Shown: one piece after another, positions 8,314 through 17,336 of the stretch
Position numbering within the stretch: position 1 is the stretch's first letter
How the letters are laid out: each line of letters begins with the position of its first letter
Source of the DNA: Planctomycetota bacterium
GTDB taxonomy: Bacteria; Planctomycetota; PUPC01; JACPCR01
Direction of reading: 5' to 3'
Length of the DNA stretch: 64,000 bases
Assembly (NCBI GenBank): GCA_016179685.1
Contig: JACPCR010000059.1
Location: 40,338-104,337, forward strand
The notes under the pieces: model-generated
Database searches by the model: none
What the model was told of the DNA's origin: nothing
What the model saw: the letters and a program-made list of their open reading frames with translations, nothing else
Translations under genes and position numbers: made by a program

Positions 8314-9506
8314 GGCCCCACCTCTGATGCGGGTACGGTCTCGAGCAGGGATGCATTCAGGAACTGGAACAGCAGGCCTGCCATCTCCTCGTGGCCCGCA
8401 ACCGTGAAATGGCAATGGTCATCGAAAAGCGGGGGACCGCCTCGTGCGCGGAGCAGGCCGGGAAGCGGATCATAGAACGGCCAGCCCAAGGCGCGTGCCG
8501 TGCGCGCGAGGTGTTCCTGCGGCTCCGTTCGGTGAACCGAGGCATGGACCTGAACGCTCACGGGCATCGGGACGAGGACCGGTCGGATGCGATGCTCGCG
8601 GCACAGATGGTCCAGGGCGCGAAACTGCTCCTCGACCTCCGGCCACGTCTCGGGCCGCCAGGCGGCACCCCAGTCGAATTCGGCCGCCTCGATCAGTTCA
8701 TTCAGGGCCGCTGGATGTTCCCTCCATGCCCCGTTCTCGAACAACTCCACCCACTGCATGCGCCGCCGAAATGGCAGATTGGGATTCGGACCACCCGCCA
8801 GCCGCCTGGCCATCAACGCCTGGTAGTACTTGCCATAAGCCCATGAGAAGAAGAGACTTCGGCGCAACCCGGGATACTTCTGCATGCCGCGAACGATCGA
8901 ATCGCCTCCGGTGAATTCGGAACGGAATCCCACCGGCGGACGCGAGTCGTTCAGATAGAAACAGACGAGCACTAGGTCGGGCTGCACTTGCAGGTCTCTC
9001 TTCTGGAAAATTCTGAGAAGCTCACCCATGCCCGTGTCGGGATTCCCGCCGTTGATCACCTCATAGGGACCGCCGTCCTGCGCTCGCAACCGGGCCTCGA
9101 GACGCTTGGTGAAGGTCTCCTCCAGATTCACCCGCGGGCCAAACACAACGGAGTCCCCCAGCACGAGGATACGGAACGTTCCCGGTGGCTTTTCTGCAGG
9201 AAATTCTTGGTCGCGGTAACCCAGAGAGTTGATCCGGACCCGGTAACCCGGGACACTCTCCTCGGTGTTCGGAACTAGTTCGTAGCCCTCGTTGACGTGG
9301 TAGCTTAAGGTGGAATAATATTGTCGGTTCAAGTCGTCATCGGAAAAGAGCAGCCGGACAGCCATCTCGCAAACGAGGAAAGACAGGATCAGGGAAGCGG
9401 CAGCGAGGAGCGCACGCCGCTTCCAGCGGCCGGGACGACCGGCCGGATTCGCCCGGCGGGTGGACTCGGTATTCCCCGTCGTTTCGGGGGACGGCTGAGG
9501 GCTCAT
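8310..9506 (-). CDS. Membrane-anchored SGNH/GDSL hydrolase
   Basis: Hydrolase of the SGNH class, which removes or transfers acyl groups from sugars or lipids. One membrane span (about residues 31-50, LLAAASLILSFLVCEMAV) anchors an external domain. Block I is VLGDSVVFG with the nucleophilic Ser, block II/III is seen as NGGNPDTG and FYLNDS, and block V is FDDHCHFTVAGHE carrying the Asp-x-x-His pair. At 398 residues it is longer than simple GDSL lipases, like exopolysaccharide O-acetyl processing members. It is the first gene of the minus-strand set and is divergent from the gene at 9638; the 131 bases between them must hold both promoters. Confidence 0.85.
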   Translation of the reverse strand: MSPQPSPETTGNTESTRRANPAGRPGRWKRRALLAAASLILSFLVCEMAVRLLFSDDDLNRQYYSTLSYHVNEGYELVPNTEESVPGYRVRINSLGYRDQEFPAEKPPGTFRILVLGDSVVFGPRVNLEETFTKRLEARLRAQDGGPYEVINGGNPDTGMGELLRIFQKRDLQVQPDLVLVCFYLNDSRPPVGFRSEFTGGDSIVRGMQKYPGLRRSLFFSWAYGKYYQALMARRLAGGPNPNLPFRRRMQWVELFENGAWREHPAALNELIEAAEFDWGAAWRPETWPEVEEQFRALDHLCREHRIRPVLVPMPVSVQVHASVHRTEPQEHLARTARALGWPFYDPLPGLLRARGGPPLFDDHCHFTVAGHEEMAGLLFQFLNASLLETVPASEVGP

Positions 9507-9637
9507 GACGTGATTCTATCTTTCCGGGAAAATGTGCTCCAATCTCACCGTGGCGCAATATGAAAAATGTTGTTGCCGAACGGGCCGGGAATGGATAAGG
9601 TTAAAGAGGATTGCTTCTCCACGGGGAGTCTTGCTTC

Positions 9638-12262
9638 ATGACCCAGAGGGAACTTCATTTTCTCCAGACGGTCTCGCAATTGCAGTGGCTCAATCCCACG
9701 CAGGTAGCACAGGCCCAGCAAGCGATCGAGACCGCACGGAGTCAGGGTAACCCAATCACCCTTTGGGACATGCTGGTCCATTGGGGCTTTCTGTCGCGCC
9801 CGCAGGCCGAGAGAGCACTCCAGCAGGTCTTGCAGCTCGAGAACCAGACCAAGACGCAGGCCCGCGTGGCCACTGCCCCACCGGCCCAGCACGTCCAGGT
9901 TCCTGCAGCCCTGCCTACGGCTATCCCGATTCAGCCGGCGAGGGCGGTCCAGCCCGCCGCCCTCGCGCCGCTGCAGCCCCTGGCGGCACAGCCTGCCGCG
10001 GCCCCGGTCCAGCCCGCCGCCCTCGCGCCGCTGCAGCCCCTGGCGGCACAGCCTGCCGCGGCCCCGGTCCAGCCCGCCTCGCCAGCGACATCCGCTCCGG
10101 CCACGGAACAAAAATCCGAAACCAACGGCGGACACACCAAGAAGCTGACCCGGAAAAAGGTTCACTTGATCCGTTCCCTGCGGAAGTCCAGCGCCCAGAA
10201 GCTCATGTTGCTCACCGTGCTGCTGCTGGCCTTCATCATCGGGGTCGGCGTCTATTGGTTCGTCAAGAAAAATAAGTCGGTCGCCGAGGGAGATAAGACA
10301 CCCCCAACCGCTCAGGCAACTGTCAAAACGGACGGTCCCCCGGATAAAGGCATCTCTCCAGTCGGGCCCGGCAAGGGCGGCCCGCCGGAAACCACGGGAA
10401 CGCCGGATACCGCCAAGGGTGGTTCCCCGGCTCCCGCAAGTAAGGCGGGCGGAGGCGGGCCTCCGACCGACGACGGGCCTCCGACCGACGACGGGCCTCC
10501 GACGAACGACGGGCCTCCGACGAACGACGGGCCTCCGACGAACGACGGGCCTCCGACGGACGGAACAGCCACGGCAACGGCGACTCCCCAGCTTTCGCCC
10601 CAGGAACGGAGGCCCCAGTGGGTCGGCCAGGAGGACGAGAAAATCATGGCGGATGTGGAGACGCAGGTTCCTGACCTGGTGAAGGCGTCCGACTTCCCGG
10701 AAGCCATCAAGCTGATCGCCGATGCCAAGGTGTTTCTTGCCAAGGATATGGATGCGGTCGATAAGCTTTCGGGGATGGACAAGGACGTCCGGCAGCAGGC
10801 CTTCGATTCGACCCAGGCCAAGGTCAGGCAGCTCGTTAACGGCAACCAATATGATCAAGGCATTCAACTCCTGGAGGAGGCTCGGAAGCTGGGCCCGGAG
10901 TTCCATGAGGTGATCGACAAGGGCATCGCCCGAATTAAGGAAGAGAAAGAAGTTTTGGCGTCCATGACGCCGCCGCCAGGCAGTTCGAATTCGGCCAACA
11001 CACCAGGGCCCAGCGGTCTGAACTTCGAGCAACTCCAACCCCTTCTGACGGCCTACGGCTCCGTCATGCCCAGGCTTCTGCCGGTCCTCGAGCAGCGGAA
11101 CGTGGTCCAGGCGACCACGATGTCGGAGGCGCTTTCGGGCGATGCGGCCAATGCGCCGATCAAGGCGCTGCTGGACCAGCTCCGGGCGGACCTCCCGAAG
11201 CTGCAGGCGCTTGTTGAAAAAGCGCAGAAGGCGGCGAAGGTGGGCCAGACCATGAGCCTGAAGTCCGGCCCAGTCAAGGTGCTCTCCACGGACGCCGACA
11301 AGGTGAGCGTGGAGGTGAATGGACGCAAGCAGGACAAGCCGTGGAACAAGCTGACGGGACAGGAGCTGCTGGGCTACGCCGGCCTGACCGATGCCACGGC
11401 GACGCCGGATGATCTCCTGGGGGTGGGCCTCGTGTACCTCTGCGACAAACGTTATGCGGAGGCGGTGGCCTTCTTCGGCAAGGTGAGCGCGACCTATCCC
11501 GGGGTTTCCGTTTACGAGGACATCAAGAAGATCGCGCCGGAGGTCGAGGCCCAGAAAGCGATTGACGAAATCCAGGCGGTGCTGGAGAAGAAGGACATGC
11601 GGGCTCTGGGGAAGCTGCTCAAGGAATTCCAGTCTGAACATGGCCAGACGGCGGTGTACAGGACCCGGAAGGGCTTCCTGGACGACTGCCATTCGGAGGT
11701 CATCAACTTCCTGGCGGAGCGCGCCCGCGGGGCCAACGAGTTGATTGCGAAGGTGGACAAGGTGGCGGAGGACCTGCTCGAAGAGTTACTGAAGGAATCT
11801 CAGACCAAGCAGAAGCAGGTCGAGGAGGCCAAATCCAAGGAAATGATAGAAAAAAAGTCTTACACGCTTGGGGCGCCGGACGCGAACACGAAGCTTTGCG
11901 CCGTCACCGTGGCGGAAGACAAGGAACGTTCCAAGGAGGACAACCTGAAGGAAGTGCGCGGGATGTTGGAGGCGGATAAGAAGAAGGAAAAAGACTTGAG
12001 CCCGGACGCGAAGCAGACGTTGAGAAAAGCTGAGAAGCAGCTTGAGGGTGATGTGGCCCGGATATTGCGGAAGTACGATCCCATGCTGGGCGGCCTCAAG
12101 AAGGCGTATACGGGGAAGAAAGCGGCGATCGAGAGCCGTAAGAGGAAACTGACTTCGCGAATCAAGGACGGCGAGGCGATGGACCTGGACGAAATCCGGT
12201 CCTTCATGAGTGGCGACAAAGAGACGGCTCGGGAGAAGCCTGCGCCGGAGAAAGACAAGTAG
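9638..12262 (+). CDS. Single-pass membrane protein with repeats and helical C-terminal region, function unknown
   Basis: I do not recognise a named family. From ATG 9638 (GGGGAG 10 bases upstream; an in-frame TTG at 9611 is the alternative) it encodes 874 residues. Residues 1-70 (LNPTQVAQAQQAIETA, LWDMLVHWGFLSRPQAERAL) look like the helical domain at the N-terminus of type II/IV pilus ATPases (MshEN-like). A Pro/Ala-rich linker with a duplicated 20-residue unit follows, then one membrane span (about residues 193-208), a linker with six GPPT(D/N)D units, and a long charged helical region to the end. The layout (cytoplasmic domain, linker, span, helical repeat domain) parallels the FHA protein at 52014-54170. 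Confidence 0.7.
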   Translation: MTQRELHFLQTVSQLQWLNPTQVAQAQQAIETARSQGNPITLWDMLVHWGFLSRPQAERALQQVLQLENQTKTQARVATAPPAQHVQVPAALPTAIPIQPARAVQPAALAPLQPLAAQPAAAPVQPAALAPLQPLAAQPAAAPVQPASPATSAPATEQKSETNGGHTKKLTRKKVHLIRSLRKSSAQKLMLLTVLLLAFIIGVGVYWFVKKNKSVAEGDKTPPTAQATVKTDGPPDKGISPVGPGKGGPPETTGTPDTAKGGSPAPASKAGGGGPPTDDGPPTDDGPPTNDGPPTNDGPPTNDGPPTDGTATATATPQLSPQERRPQWVGQEDEKIMADVETQVPDLVKASDFPEAIKLIADAKVFLAKDMDAVDKLSGMDKDVRQQAFDSTQAKVRQLVNGNQYDQGIQLLEEARKLGPEFHEVIDKGIARIKEEKEVLASMTPPPGSSNSANTPGPSGLNFEQLQPLLTAYGSVMPRLLPVLEQRNVVQATTMSEALSGDAANAPIKALLDQLRADLPKLQALVEKAQKAAKVGQTMSLKSGPVKVLSTDADKVSVEVNGRKQDKPWNKLTGQELLGYAGLTDATATPDDLLGVGLVYLCDKRYAEAVAFFGKVSATYPGVSVYEDIKKIAPEVEAQKAIDEIQAVLEKKDMRALGKLLKEFQSEHGQTAVYRTRKGFLDDCHSEVINFLAERARGANELIAKVDKVAEDLLEELLKESQTKQKQVEEAKSKEMIEKKSYTLGAPDANTKLCAVTVAEDKERSKEDNLKEVRGMLEADKKKEKDLSPDAKQTLRKAEKQLEGDVARILRKYDPMLGGLKKAYTGKKAAIESRKRKLTSRIKDGEAMDLDEIRSFMSGDKETAREKPAPEKDK
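9945..10078 (+). repeat. 60-bp tandem repeat, two copies plus a partial third
   Basis: Two identical 60-base units (9945-10004 and 10005-10064) plus 14 bases of a third lie in the Pro/Ala linker of the gene at 9638. Identity at every base, including synonymous positions, points to a recent duplication. Confidence 0.9.
10457..10564 (+). repeat. 18-bp tandem repeat, six copies
   Basis: Six units of 18 bases encode GPPTDD or GPPTND just after the membrane span of the gene at 9638. Units 1-2 and 3-5 are identical within each group; the last is diverged. It is a length-variable linker, not a CRISPR array: it has no spacers. Confidence 0.9.
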
Positions 12263-12318
12263 TTGACTTCTCGCAGCGTCGGCCTCTGCGAAAAATGAAT
12301 CTGCCGGCAGGATACCTT

Positions 12319-14817
12319 TCAGCGGTGACCTTTACTGCCTTTTGCGCCGTCCCCGTCGGGCATGCCCGGCATCGCTCGATCGATGGCATCCTGGATCGTT
12401 TCGCAAAAGTGGAACTCCAGGCGCTTGCGGATTTCCTGTGGAATATCCTCAAGGTCCTTCTGGTTTCGGGCAGGCAGAAGGATGCTCTTGATGCCGGCCC
12501 GATGTGCGGCGAGGACCTTTTCCTTGATGCCGCCGACGGGAAGGACACGGCCTCGGAGGGTAATCTCGCCGGTCACGGCGACGAGGGGCCGGACGGGCCG
12601 ATCCTGCGCCAGCGAGACCAGGGAGATGGCCATGGCGAGGCCGGCCGAGGGCCCGTCCTTGGGGACGGCCCCCCCGGGCACGTGGATGTGGAGATCGTGC
12701 TTCTCGAAGAAAGTCTTCGGGATGCTCAACGTGTCGGCGCGGGACTGGACGTAGCTCAACGCCGCCTCCGCCGACTCCTTCATCACATCACCAAGCTGGC
12801 CTGTCAGCTTGAAGACCTTCCGGCCTGGCATCTTCGTCGACTCGATGAACAGAATCTCGCCCCCTGCCTGCGTCCAAGCCAGCCCAGTGACCACCCCGGG
12901 GTCCCGGGTGCGCTCGGCGACCTCGGCGTCGAACTTGGGCGGGCCCAGGAAGGAAGGGACGGATGCGGCGGTGACGCGGGCGCGGCGCGTGTTGCCGTAA
13001 GCCCTCTGCTTGGCGATCTTGCGGCACACGGCGGCAACCTCGCGCTCGAGGTTGCGCACCCCCGCCTCACGGGTGTAGTCCTGAATGATACGCCGGACCG
13101 CGGCCGGAACGAAACGAACATGAAGCCGCGTGAGCCCGTGCTCCTGGAGCTGCCGGGGAATCAGGAAGCCTCGGGCGATGGCCTGCTTTTCCTCCAGCGT
13201 GTATCCAGGCAGGTGGAGGACTTCCATGCGGTCGCGAAGGGCCGGGGGGATGGCTTCGAGGAGGTTGGCCGTGGTGATGAACATCACGCGGGAGAGATCG
13301 AAGGGCAGTTCCAAGTAGTGGTCCGAGAATGAGAAATTCTGTTCGGGGTCAAGCACCTCGAGGAGGGCGGAGGAGGGATCGCCCCGGAAATCCGCGCCCA
13401 GCTTGTCGATCTCATCGAGCATGAAGAGAGGATTGTTGGTGCCGGCCCGGCGGAGGCTTTGCAGAATCCTGCCCGGGAGCGCGCCGATGTAAGTCCGCCG
13501 GTGTCCCCGAATCTCCGCTTCATCGCGCACGCCGCCGAGGGAGAGACGCACAAAACGGCGGCCCAGGGCCCTGGCGATGGAACGTCCCAGCGAGGTCTTC
13601 CCCACCCCCGGCGGACCCAGAAAACACAGGATCGGTCCCCGCATGTCCTTCTTCAGCTTCCGCACCGCCAGGTACTCGAGGATGCGATCCTTGACCTTCT
13701 CCAGCCCCGCGTGGTCCTCCTGGAGCACCTTCTCCGCCGAACGGATGTCCAGATTGTCCTCCGTGCTCACCTGCCAGGGGAGGGCGAGAATCCAGTCCAG
13801 GTAGTTGCGGGAGACGGTATATTCCGGGGACCCCGGGGCCATGCGGGCGAGGCGTTCCAGCTCGCGTTCGGCCTGCTGCCTGGCCTCCTCCGGCGGCCGC
13901 GCGGCCTCGAGCTTCTTCTTCAATTCCTCCACCTCAGCCGCACGCTCGTCGCCCTCTCCCAGTTCCTTCTGGATCGCTTTCATCTTCTCCCGGAGGAAAT
14001 ACTCGCGCTGGCTCTTGTTCACTTCCGTTTCCACCTGGCTCTCCAGCTTGGTGCTCAACTCTGCCAGCTCCAGCTCGCGGCCGAGAAACTGGGACACGAC
14101 TTGCAGCCGAGCCCGGACGTCCAGGGCCTCCAGTACCCGCTGCTTCTCCGCCAGGGCGATGTTCAGGGCGCTTCCGATCAGGTCGGCGCGCCGGCCCGGG
14201 TCCTCGATGTTCAAGAGGATCACTTGCAGCTCCTGGGAGGACTGGGGATTGAGCGCCAGGAACTTCTGGAACTGGCTCGTCACGTTGCGGTCCAGCGCCA
14301 GGACCTCCCGCGACGGCTCGAGACGGTCCCCCGCCGGCCGGACGCGCGCCACCAGGTAGGGCTTGCCTGCCATGCCCTCATCCACGTGCACGCGGCTCAA
14401 GCCCTGCACCAGGATGCGGACCGTGGAGTCCGGAAACTTTACCATCTTCAATACGATGCACCCCGTCCCCAGGCCGTGCAGGTCCTTCAGACCCGGATTC
14501 TCTTGGCCCGGCTCGCGCTGAAGAACAAGCGCGAGAAGCTTGTTGCCGACCAGCACGTCGTCCACCAACTGGATCGAGGAGTCGCGGGAGACCAGGAGGG
14601 GGATCATCATCCCGGGGAACACGACCACGTCGCGCAGCGGCATGACGGGAAGAAAAGAGGGGATGCGGAAGGAGGGCTCAGAGGCCTCGGAATCGCCTTC
14701 CGGCTCGCTTTCTTCAGAGGACTCTGGGGTGGAGGAGGGAGGCTGTCCCTCCGCCGCGGCTTCCGGGGGCTTTTCACCGTGTTCCGGCTTCGCACTCGTT
14801 TCTTCGCTTTCGTCCAT
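12319..14817 (-). CDS. lon: ATP-dependent Lon protease
   Basis: Cytoplasmic AAA+ serine protease that degrades misfolded and regulatory proteins. Order seen: an acidic Ser/Glu-rich extension (first 50 residues), LON N-terminal domain starting at LPVMPLRDVVVFPGM, coiled coil, AAA+ module with Walker A GPPGVGKT (about residue 398) and Walker B FMLDEIDK, then the protease domain with catalytic Ser in DGPSAGLAM and catalytic Lys in GGIKEKV. I choose ATG 14817 because GAGGG lies 8 bases upstream of it; ATG 14856, 13 codons earlier, has no ribosome site. It follows hsp20 on the same strand, so both may respond to heat or misfolding. Its 3' end converges on the gene at 9638 with a 56-base gap. Confidence 0.97.
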   Translation of the reverse strand: MDESEETSAKPEHGEKPPEAAAEGQPPSSTPESSEESEPEGDSEASEPSFRIPSFLPVMPLRDVVVFPGMMIPLLVSRDSSIQLVDDVLVGNKLLALVLQREPGQENPGLKDLHGLGTGCIVLKMVKFPDSTVRILVQGLSRVHVDEGMAGKPYLVARVRPAGDRLEPSREVLALDRNVTSQFQKFLALNPQSSQELQVILLNIEDPGRRADLIGSALNIALAEKQRVLEALDVRARLQVVSQFLGRELELAELSTKLESQVETEVNKSQREYFLREKMKAIQKELGEGDERAAEVEELKKKLEAARPPEEARQQAERELERLARMAPGSPEYTVSRNYLDWILALPWQVSTEDNLDIRSAEKVLQEDHAGLEKVKDRILEYLAVRKLKKDMRGPILCFLGPPGVGKTSLGRSIARALGRRFVRLSLGGVRDEAEIRGHRRTYIGALPGRILQSLRRAGTNNPLFMLDEIDKLGADFRGDPSSALLEVLDPEQNFSFSDHYLELPFDLSRVMFITTANLLEAIPPALRDRMEVLHLPGYTLEEKQAIARGFLIPRQLQEHGLTRLHVRFVPAAVRRIIQDYTREAGVRNLEREVAAVCRKIAKQRAYGNTRRARVTAASVPSFLGPPKFDAEVAERTRDPGVVTGLAWTQAGGEILFIESTKMPGRKVFKLTGQLGDVMKESAEAALSYVQSRADTLSIPKTFFEKHDLHIHVPGGAVPKDGPSAGLAMAISLVSLAQDRPVRPLVAVTGEITLRGRVLPVGGIKEKVLAAHRAGIKSILLPARNQKDLEDIPQEIRKRLEFHFCETIQDAIDRAMPGMPDGDGAKGSKGHR

Positions 14818-14882
14818 CAGCGTCACCCTCTGGGTCGACGGCTGCGGAAGCGCCATCGGACCGCCGCCGCCGCGGCCGTTGG

Positions 14883-15332
14883 CTAGGATTCCCGCAGGAT
14901 GATCACCCGGGTGGTCTTTCGACCCCGCGCCTTGGGCACGCTCACCTCGAGAAAGCCCCCGCTGTACGTCGCTTTCACCCGGGACTCCTCGATGGGGCCC
15001 GGCATCTTGATCACCCGCTGGAAAGGTCCTACGTGAATCTCCATCTGCCGAAACTGCGTGCCCGGCCTGCGCGGCACGTCGCCCCGCTGGCCCTGAACAA
15101 TCAACCGGTCGCCGTCCACCGCAATCTGAAAGTCCTCCGCCTCGATCCCGGGAATCTCCATGCGGATGACCACCTCGTCCGGTGTCTCGTACACGTCGGT
15201 CGGTGGCCGCCAGCCGTCCGTGTGCACGGAAGTAGCTGGCTGCGTGCTCAGAAGGAATTCCTGAAAGGTTCTGACCATTTCATTCTGCATTTCGACGACG
15301 TCCTTGATGATGTCAACTTTCGAGGTAGGCAT
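14883..15332 (-). CDS. Small heat-shock protein, Hsp20/alpha-crystallin family
   Basis: ATP-independent holdase that keeps unfolding proteins soluble. The 149-residue protein has a short N-terminal arm, then the alpha-crystallin domain from PPTDVYETPDEVVIRMEIPG to the conserved A-x-x-x-G-x-L signature in KATYSGGFLEVSVPK, and a C-terminal VIIL segment like the I-x-I/V motif that docks in the neighbouring subunit. GGAGG lies 7 bases before ATG 15332. It sits 65 bases upstream of lon on the same strand, a pairing of chaperone and protease that fits a stress unit. Confidence 0.95.
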   Translation of the reverse strand: MPTSKVDIIKDVVEMQNEMVRTFQEFLLSTQPATSVHTDGWRPPTDVYETPDEVVIRMEIPGIEAEDFQIAVDGDRLIVQGQRGDVPRRPGTQFRQMEIHVGPFQRVIKMPGPIEESRVKATYSGGFLEVSVPKARGRKTTRVIILRES

Positions 15333-15371
15333 GAAACACCTCCACCCACGGTTTCGAGTCTTATTCCTGAT

Positions 15372-15400
15372 ATTCTAGGCTGTCGGCACAGAAAGTTCCA
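15372..15400 (-). promoter_or_regulatory. Weak candidate promoter for hsp20-lon
   Basis: On the minus strand TAGAAT (15372-15377) lies 17 bases downstream of TGGAAC (15395-15400), 40 bases before the hsp20 ATG. The -10 is 5 of 6, the -35 only 3 of 6. I see no CIRCE operator and no clear sigma-32 box. Confidence 0.3.
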
Positions 15401-15478
15401 CCCGCAAAAAGCACGAATCGCACCGTAGAGTGCGGCTTCGGACCCTAAGCTCTGCAGGGGAGGGGCCCGTCCTCTCCG

Positions 15479-15829
15479 TCACCCGGTCTCACCGCCGCCC
15501 ACCGGGTCGACCTCCCTGTCTGGTGGAGACACGGCATTCTCCGTGTTTCTGGAGGATCTCGAAGCGGGCATGGTGGTTCGTGGAGACGTTACGTTGGTGT
15601 TGGTGCTGAGCAACACGCTCTCTCGAATCCGCCCCATGATTCCCTTGATCAGGACCTGCCGGGATAGATCGGAGTCAACCCGAAGGCCCGTTTCCTTCGC
15701 GAGAACCTTAAGGTCAGGCACGGCAAGCTTCTCAAGGCGGGAGTTCAACTCGGCAGTCCGTTCGTCACGGGCCGCGCCGGCGAGTTCATCATAGAGAGCA
15801 GGAGCTGCCTCGGGGGACAGGGTGACCAT
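15479..15829 (-). CDS. Small hypothetical protein with SAP/Rho-N-like helical motif
   Basis: 116 residues, not recognised. The central segment VPDLKVLAKETGLRVDSD followed by RQVLIKGIMGRIRE has the helix-extended loop-helix look of SAP or Rho N-terminal motifs, which bind nucleic acid; the C-terminal 40 residues are Ser/Thr/Pro-rich and look disordered. AAGGGTG lies 6 bases before ATG 15829. It stands alone upstream of hsp20 by about 150 bases. It could be a real small regulator or a chance frame in GC-rich DNA; the ribosome site and motif favour the former. Confidence 0.5.
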   Translation of the reverse strand: MVTLSPEAAPALYDELAGAARDERTAELNSRLEKLAVPDLKVLAKETGLRVDSDLSRQVLIKGIMGRIRESVLLSTNTNVTSPRTTMPASRSSRNTENAVSPPDREVDPVGGGETG

Positions 15830-15944
15830 CTCAGCACCCTTCTTTCGTTTCCGGACAAGGCCGATGGGGGCGTCTCACGGCACGTTCGGATGCGGCCGCT
15901 CACCTTGCAATCCGGGACACTGAGCGAGTAGACTGATCCTTTCG

Positions 15945-16062
15945 TTGTCAGGTGTCAGGTGTCGGGAAAGAGCTGAGCGCCTGGCGCTGAGTAGGGGAAT
16001 TGGATATCCGCGGCCCCTGTGGCCTGGCTGACCTTCTCTGACACCCGGCACCTGAAACCATT
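15945..16062. repeat. Intergenic inverted-repeat element with CAGGTGTCAGG / CCTGAAACC arms (family D)
   Basis: Left arm TTGTCAGGTGTCAGGTGTC and the reverse complement of the right arm, which holds CTGACACCCGGCACCTGAAA, match imperfectly across a 70-base middle. Similar arms occur at 21.40-21.50 kb and inside the family C elements at 37.0 and 54.25 kb. Confidence 0.45.
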
Positions 16063-16111
16063 TGTCCCCGGATCGTCTTGCCGGCGATAGCAAGCCTCGC
16101 GAGGTCACCCC

Positions 16112-17287
16112 ATGTCCGACAACGTTTTCGCCCGGATGAAGGCTCTCAATCCCGACACGGAACTCTGGTTTGACTCGAGTCCCCTTGTATTCGCCTCGTG
16201 GCGGCGGGAAGTGACGGCGAAGCTTTCGCTGCCGGAATCGGGCAATCCCCTGGACCGTTTCTTCCAGGGGGAGGCGAGGGACCGAGTGATCGACGGGTCG
16301 ACAACGAACCCGGGCCTGGGTTTCAAGGCGGTGACGGTCAATCCGGGGGAGGAGGCCCGGTGGCGGGAATGGGTGCGGGCCTGGCGGTGCAAGCATCCGG
16401 CCGTGCCGCGGTATGAGGCCTATCTGGAGACGTACCGCGAGGTGGCGCGGCAAGGCGCGGAGACGCTGTCGCCCGTACTGAAGGCCTCGATGGGCCGGCG
16501 CGGCTACATCTCCTGCCAGCTCGATCCGAGGCTGTCGGACGACCCGGACCGGATGGTGGAGCAGGCGCGATTCTTCCGCGAGGCGTCACCCGGGATCATG
16601 ATCAAGTTTCCGGGCACGAAGGCGGGGATCGAGGGCATCCGCCGGGTGACAGCGCTCGGGATACCGACGAATGCGACGCTGGTCTTCACGGTGTCCCAGC
16701 TCCTCGCGGTGGCGGAGGCGGTGGCGGCGGGCCTACTTGAAGCGCGTCGCCGCGGCGTGGACATGAGCTACTGGCGCTCGGTGGCGACCATGATGCTGGG
16801 CCGTTTCGAGGACAGCAAGGGACACGAGGCCTCGGCGGCGCAGGCGGGCGTGAAGCTGACCCCGGAGCTGCGGCGATGGGCCGGCATCGCCATCGCCAAG
16901 CGCGCCTACGAGATTTACCGCCGAAACGCCTGGCCGACCAAGCTCCTTCTCGCCTCCATGCGGATCGGTCCGGAGGTTGAAGGCCGGCCCAGAATCTGGC
17001 ATCTCGAACAGTTCTTCGGCGGTGACGTCGTGAAAACGGTATTCCCGAATATCCTCGAGAACGCTCTCGTCGTCTTCCGGGACAAGCCGCTCGAGCCCCA
17101 CATGCACGAGCCGGTCCCCCAGGCGGCGCTCCAGACGTTGCTGCGCATCCCGTACTTCCGGCAGGGGTACGATCCGGACGGATTGAAGCCGGAGGAGTGG
17201 GGCGTCTATCCGCCCGTGGTCGAGACCCGGACGTCCTTCACGCAGGATGCGGTGGCGATGGAGGAATGGGTGGCGAGGAATCTATGA
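16112..17287 (+). CDS. Transaldolase family protein
   Basis: Class I aldolase of the transaldolase family, moving a dihydroxyacetone unit between sugar phosphates in the pentose phosphate pathway. Of 391 residues, the Schiff-base lysine is in PGIMIKFPGTKAG, followed by the family pattern GIEGIRRVTALGIPTNATLVF; the N-terminal strand LWFDSSP and DGSTTNPGL match the early motifs. At 391 residues it is longer than the 220-residue (TalC/MipB) and 320-residue (TalB) forms, nearer the long TAL-like group, so the exact sugar is uncertain. ATG 16112 directly precedes the conserved start and no other gene is coupled except the small membrane protein 49 bases downstream. Confidence 0.85.
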   Translation: MSDNVFARMKALNPDTELWFDSSPLVFASWRREVTAKLSLPESGNPLDRFFQGEARDRVIDGSTTNPGLGFKAVTVNPGEEARWREWVRAWRCKHPAVPRYEAYLETYREVARQGAETLSPVLKASMGRRGYISCQLDPRLSDDPDRMVEQARFFREASPGIMIKFPGTKAGIEGIRRVTALGIPTNATLVFTVSQLLAVAEAVAAGLLEARRRGVDMSYWRSVATMMLGRFEDSKGHEASAAQAGVKLTPELRRWAGIAIAKRAYEIYRRNAWPTKLLLASMRIGPEVEGRPRIWHLEQFFGGDVVKTVFPNILENALVVFRDKPLEPHMHEPVPQAALQTLLRIPYFRQGYDPDGLKPEEWGVYPPVVETRTSFTQDAVAMEEWVARNL

Positions 17288-17336
17288 TCCGATCCGGCCG
17301 GAAACGGCCGGGGCAATACACGTGGAGGGAGAAGCC

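Noticed and set aside
10457..10564. Regular 18-bp units as a CRISPR array
   Set aside because: Units are directly joined without spacers and keep the reading frame (GPPTDD/GPPTND); no cas genes are near.
9545..11692. 715-codon open frame on the minus strand opposite the repetitive membrane protein
   Set aside because: It is antisense to a gene with clear domain layout; its sequence is Arg/Leu/Gly-rich mirror of the Pro/Ala and Asp/Lys codons, with no recognisable domain.
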